A stretch of 64,000 nt of DNA from Anseranas semipalmata (lineage: Eukaryota; Chordata; Aves; Anseriformes; Anseranatidae): contig VXAA01001113.1 of NCBI GenBank assembly GCA_013399115.1, forward strand, positions 1-64,000, in the 5' to 3' direction. A program made the translations under genes and the position numbers. Under the pieces are notes generated by a model. It made no database searches. It was not told the DNA's origin and saw only the letters and a list, made by a program, of their open reading frames with translations. Shown in pieces: positions 63,332 to 64,000 of this stretch (positions are counted from its first letter, which is position 1; each line of letters begins with the position of its first letter).

Positions 63332-64000
63332 ATCCCCAGTGACCTGCAGAGCCCTCGATGACAGCCACAGCGACTCATCCGCCCCGTGACAGCGCTTGCC
63401 GCCCTCTCCCCCCTTTGATATGGAAGCTGAGAAAAGCACCCACTGTGCTGGGAACGCTTTGTGCTAGCAAAAGCAAGGCTGGGGCATGTTGTGCTCTTAT
63501 AAATTACTTGGTTTCTTATAAATGGGCCAAATTAACCCTGATTTATGGAACTGAAGTTCCAACTCAAACTCATTCAGAAGTCCAGGAGCACAAATTAGTT
63601 CTTACTAAACAACCTGAAATACCACAATGGAAATTTCACCGTTGTGTCAAACAAACCAATGCTTTAAACCAGACGAGACTGTTGATCCTTTATATTACAT
63701 TATTTTTAGAACTTGCTAAAATGATGACTACCAAAGATCTGTGAACACAGAATTAGGGCTCCACAGCTCCCCTAAAATAAATCTATGCCAGCAATGGTAC
63801 CATGGCTTTAACAGGAGAAGTACGTCTTCTCTTCCTCTATAGGTACTGACAACAGCTATCTTTTCCAGAGTTCAGTCTGGACTAACATATCTCTTTGGGG
63901 TTGGTCTTAACACCTTAAATACCTTGCAGAGAATGTCAAGGCAGGCTGAAGAGCCTTGTAACCATTTTTGCCTTATATTAAGACATCTTCAGAATTCCAT

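Larger units (their letters stand above)
59766..64000. other. Non-coding, upstream of TSNARE1 start region
   Basis: No gene recognised. Open frames at 62055..62519 (minus) and 62384..62956 (plus) overlap each other, lack known domains and look like chance. It contains a possible MIR piece at 61997 and CA-rich sequence at 63312..63331. Confidence 0.5.

Overview
This window reads as ordinary vertebrate nuclear DNA from a bird, or at least a sauropsid. It is AT-leaning, almost free of long coding sequence, and carries many 5'-truncated CR1 LINE copies. Several of these end in the (ATTCTATG)n-type tail seen in avian genomes. Simple repeats and a few very old MIR-like SINE remnants make up the rest of what I can recognise. 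I found no operons, ribosome binding sites, CRISPR arrays, insertion sequences, tRNA or rRNA genes, and no convincing LTR retrovirus.

One gene is supported. Two minus-strand exons, 36875..36952 (78 bp) and 29368..29437 (70 bp), splice in phase. They encode the start of a syntaxin-type N-terminal (Habc) domain that I recognise as TSNARE1, t-SNARE domain-containing protein 1. A third, less certain coding piece at 37020..37062 lies just upstream across a 67-bp intron. It begins with an ATG directly preceded by an in-frame stop, and a TATA-like box sits about 30 bp farther upstream. It could be a short alternative first exon or a relic of a longer one. I did not find the rest of the protein (remaining Habc helices, SNARE motif, membrane anchor) on the minus strand below 29368. 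It presumably lies beyond position 1, which makes everything from 1 to 29367 intron. Sequence above 37062 is upstream intron or 5' flank.

Layout: 1-29 kb is intron with an ancient CR1 (2.3 kb), a phase-locked pentanucleotide tract (3.3 kb), a young CR1 tail (4.0 kb), a 177-nt pure purine tract with a G-quadruplex motif (6.5 kb) and a 1.06-kb antisense CR1 with a decayed reverse transcriptase (21.9-22.9 kb). 29.4-37.1 kb holds the TSNARE1 exons; the 7.4-kb intron between the two secure exons contains three CR1 copies of different age. 37-64 kb is non-coding, with a T25A14 palindrome (40.2 kb), a (CA)21 microsatellite (51.5 kb), a 20-bp minisatellite (56.9 kb), further CR1 tails and MIR-like fragments.

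Limits: repeat families and the TSNARE1 match come from memory, without a database search. Repeat boundaries are good to about 10-30 bases. I found no evidence for a new multi-gene system. The points most worth checking are the short TSNARE1 start exon and the purine/G4 tract.
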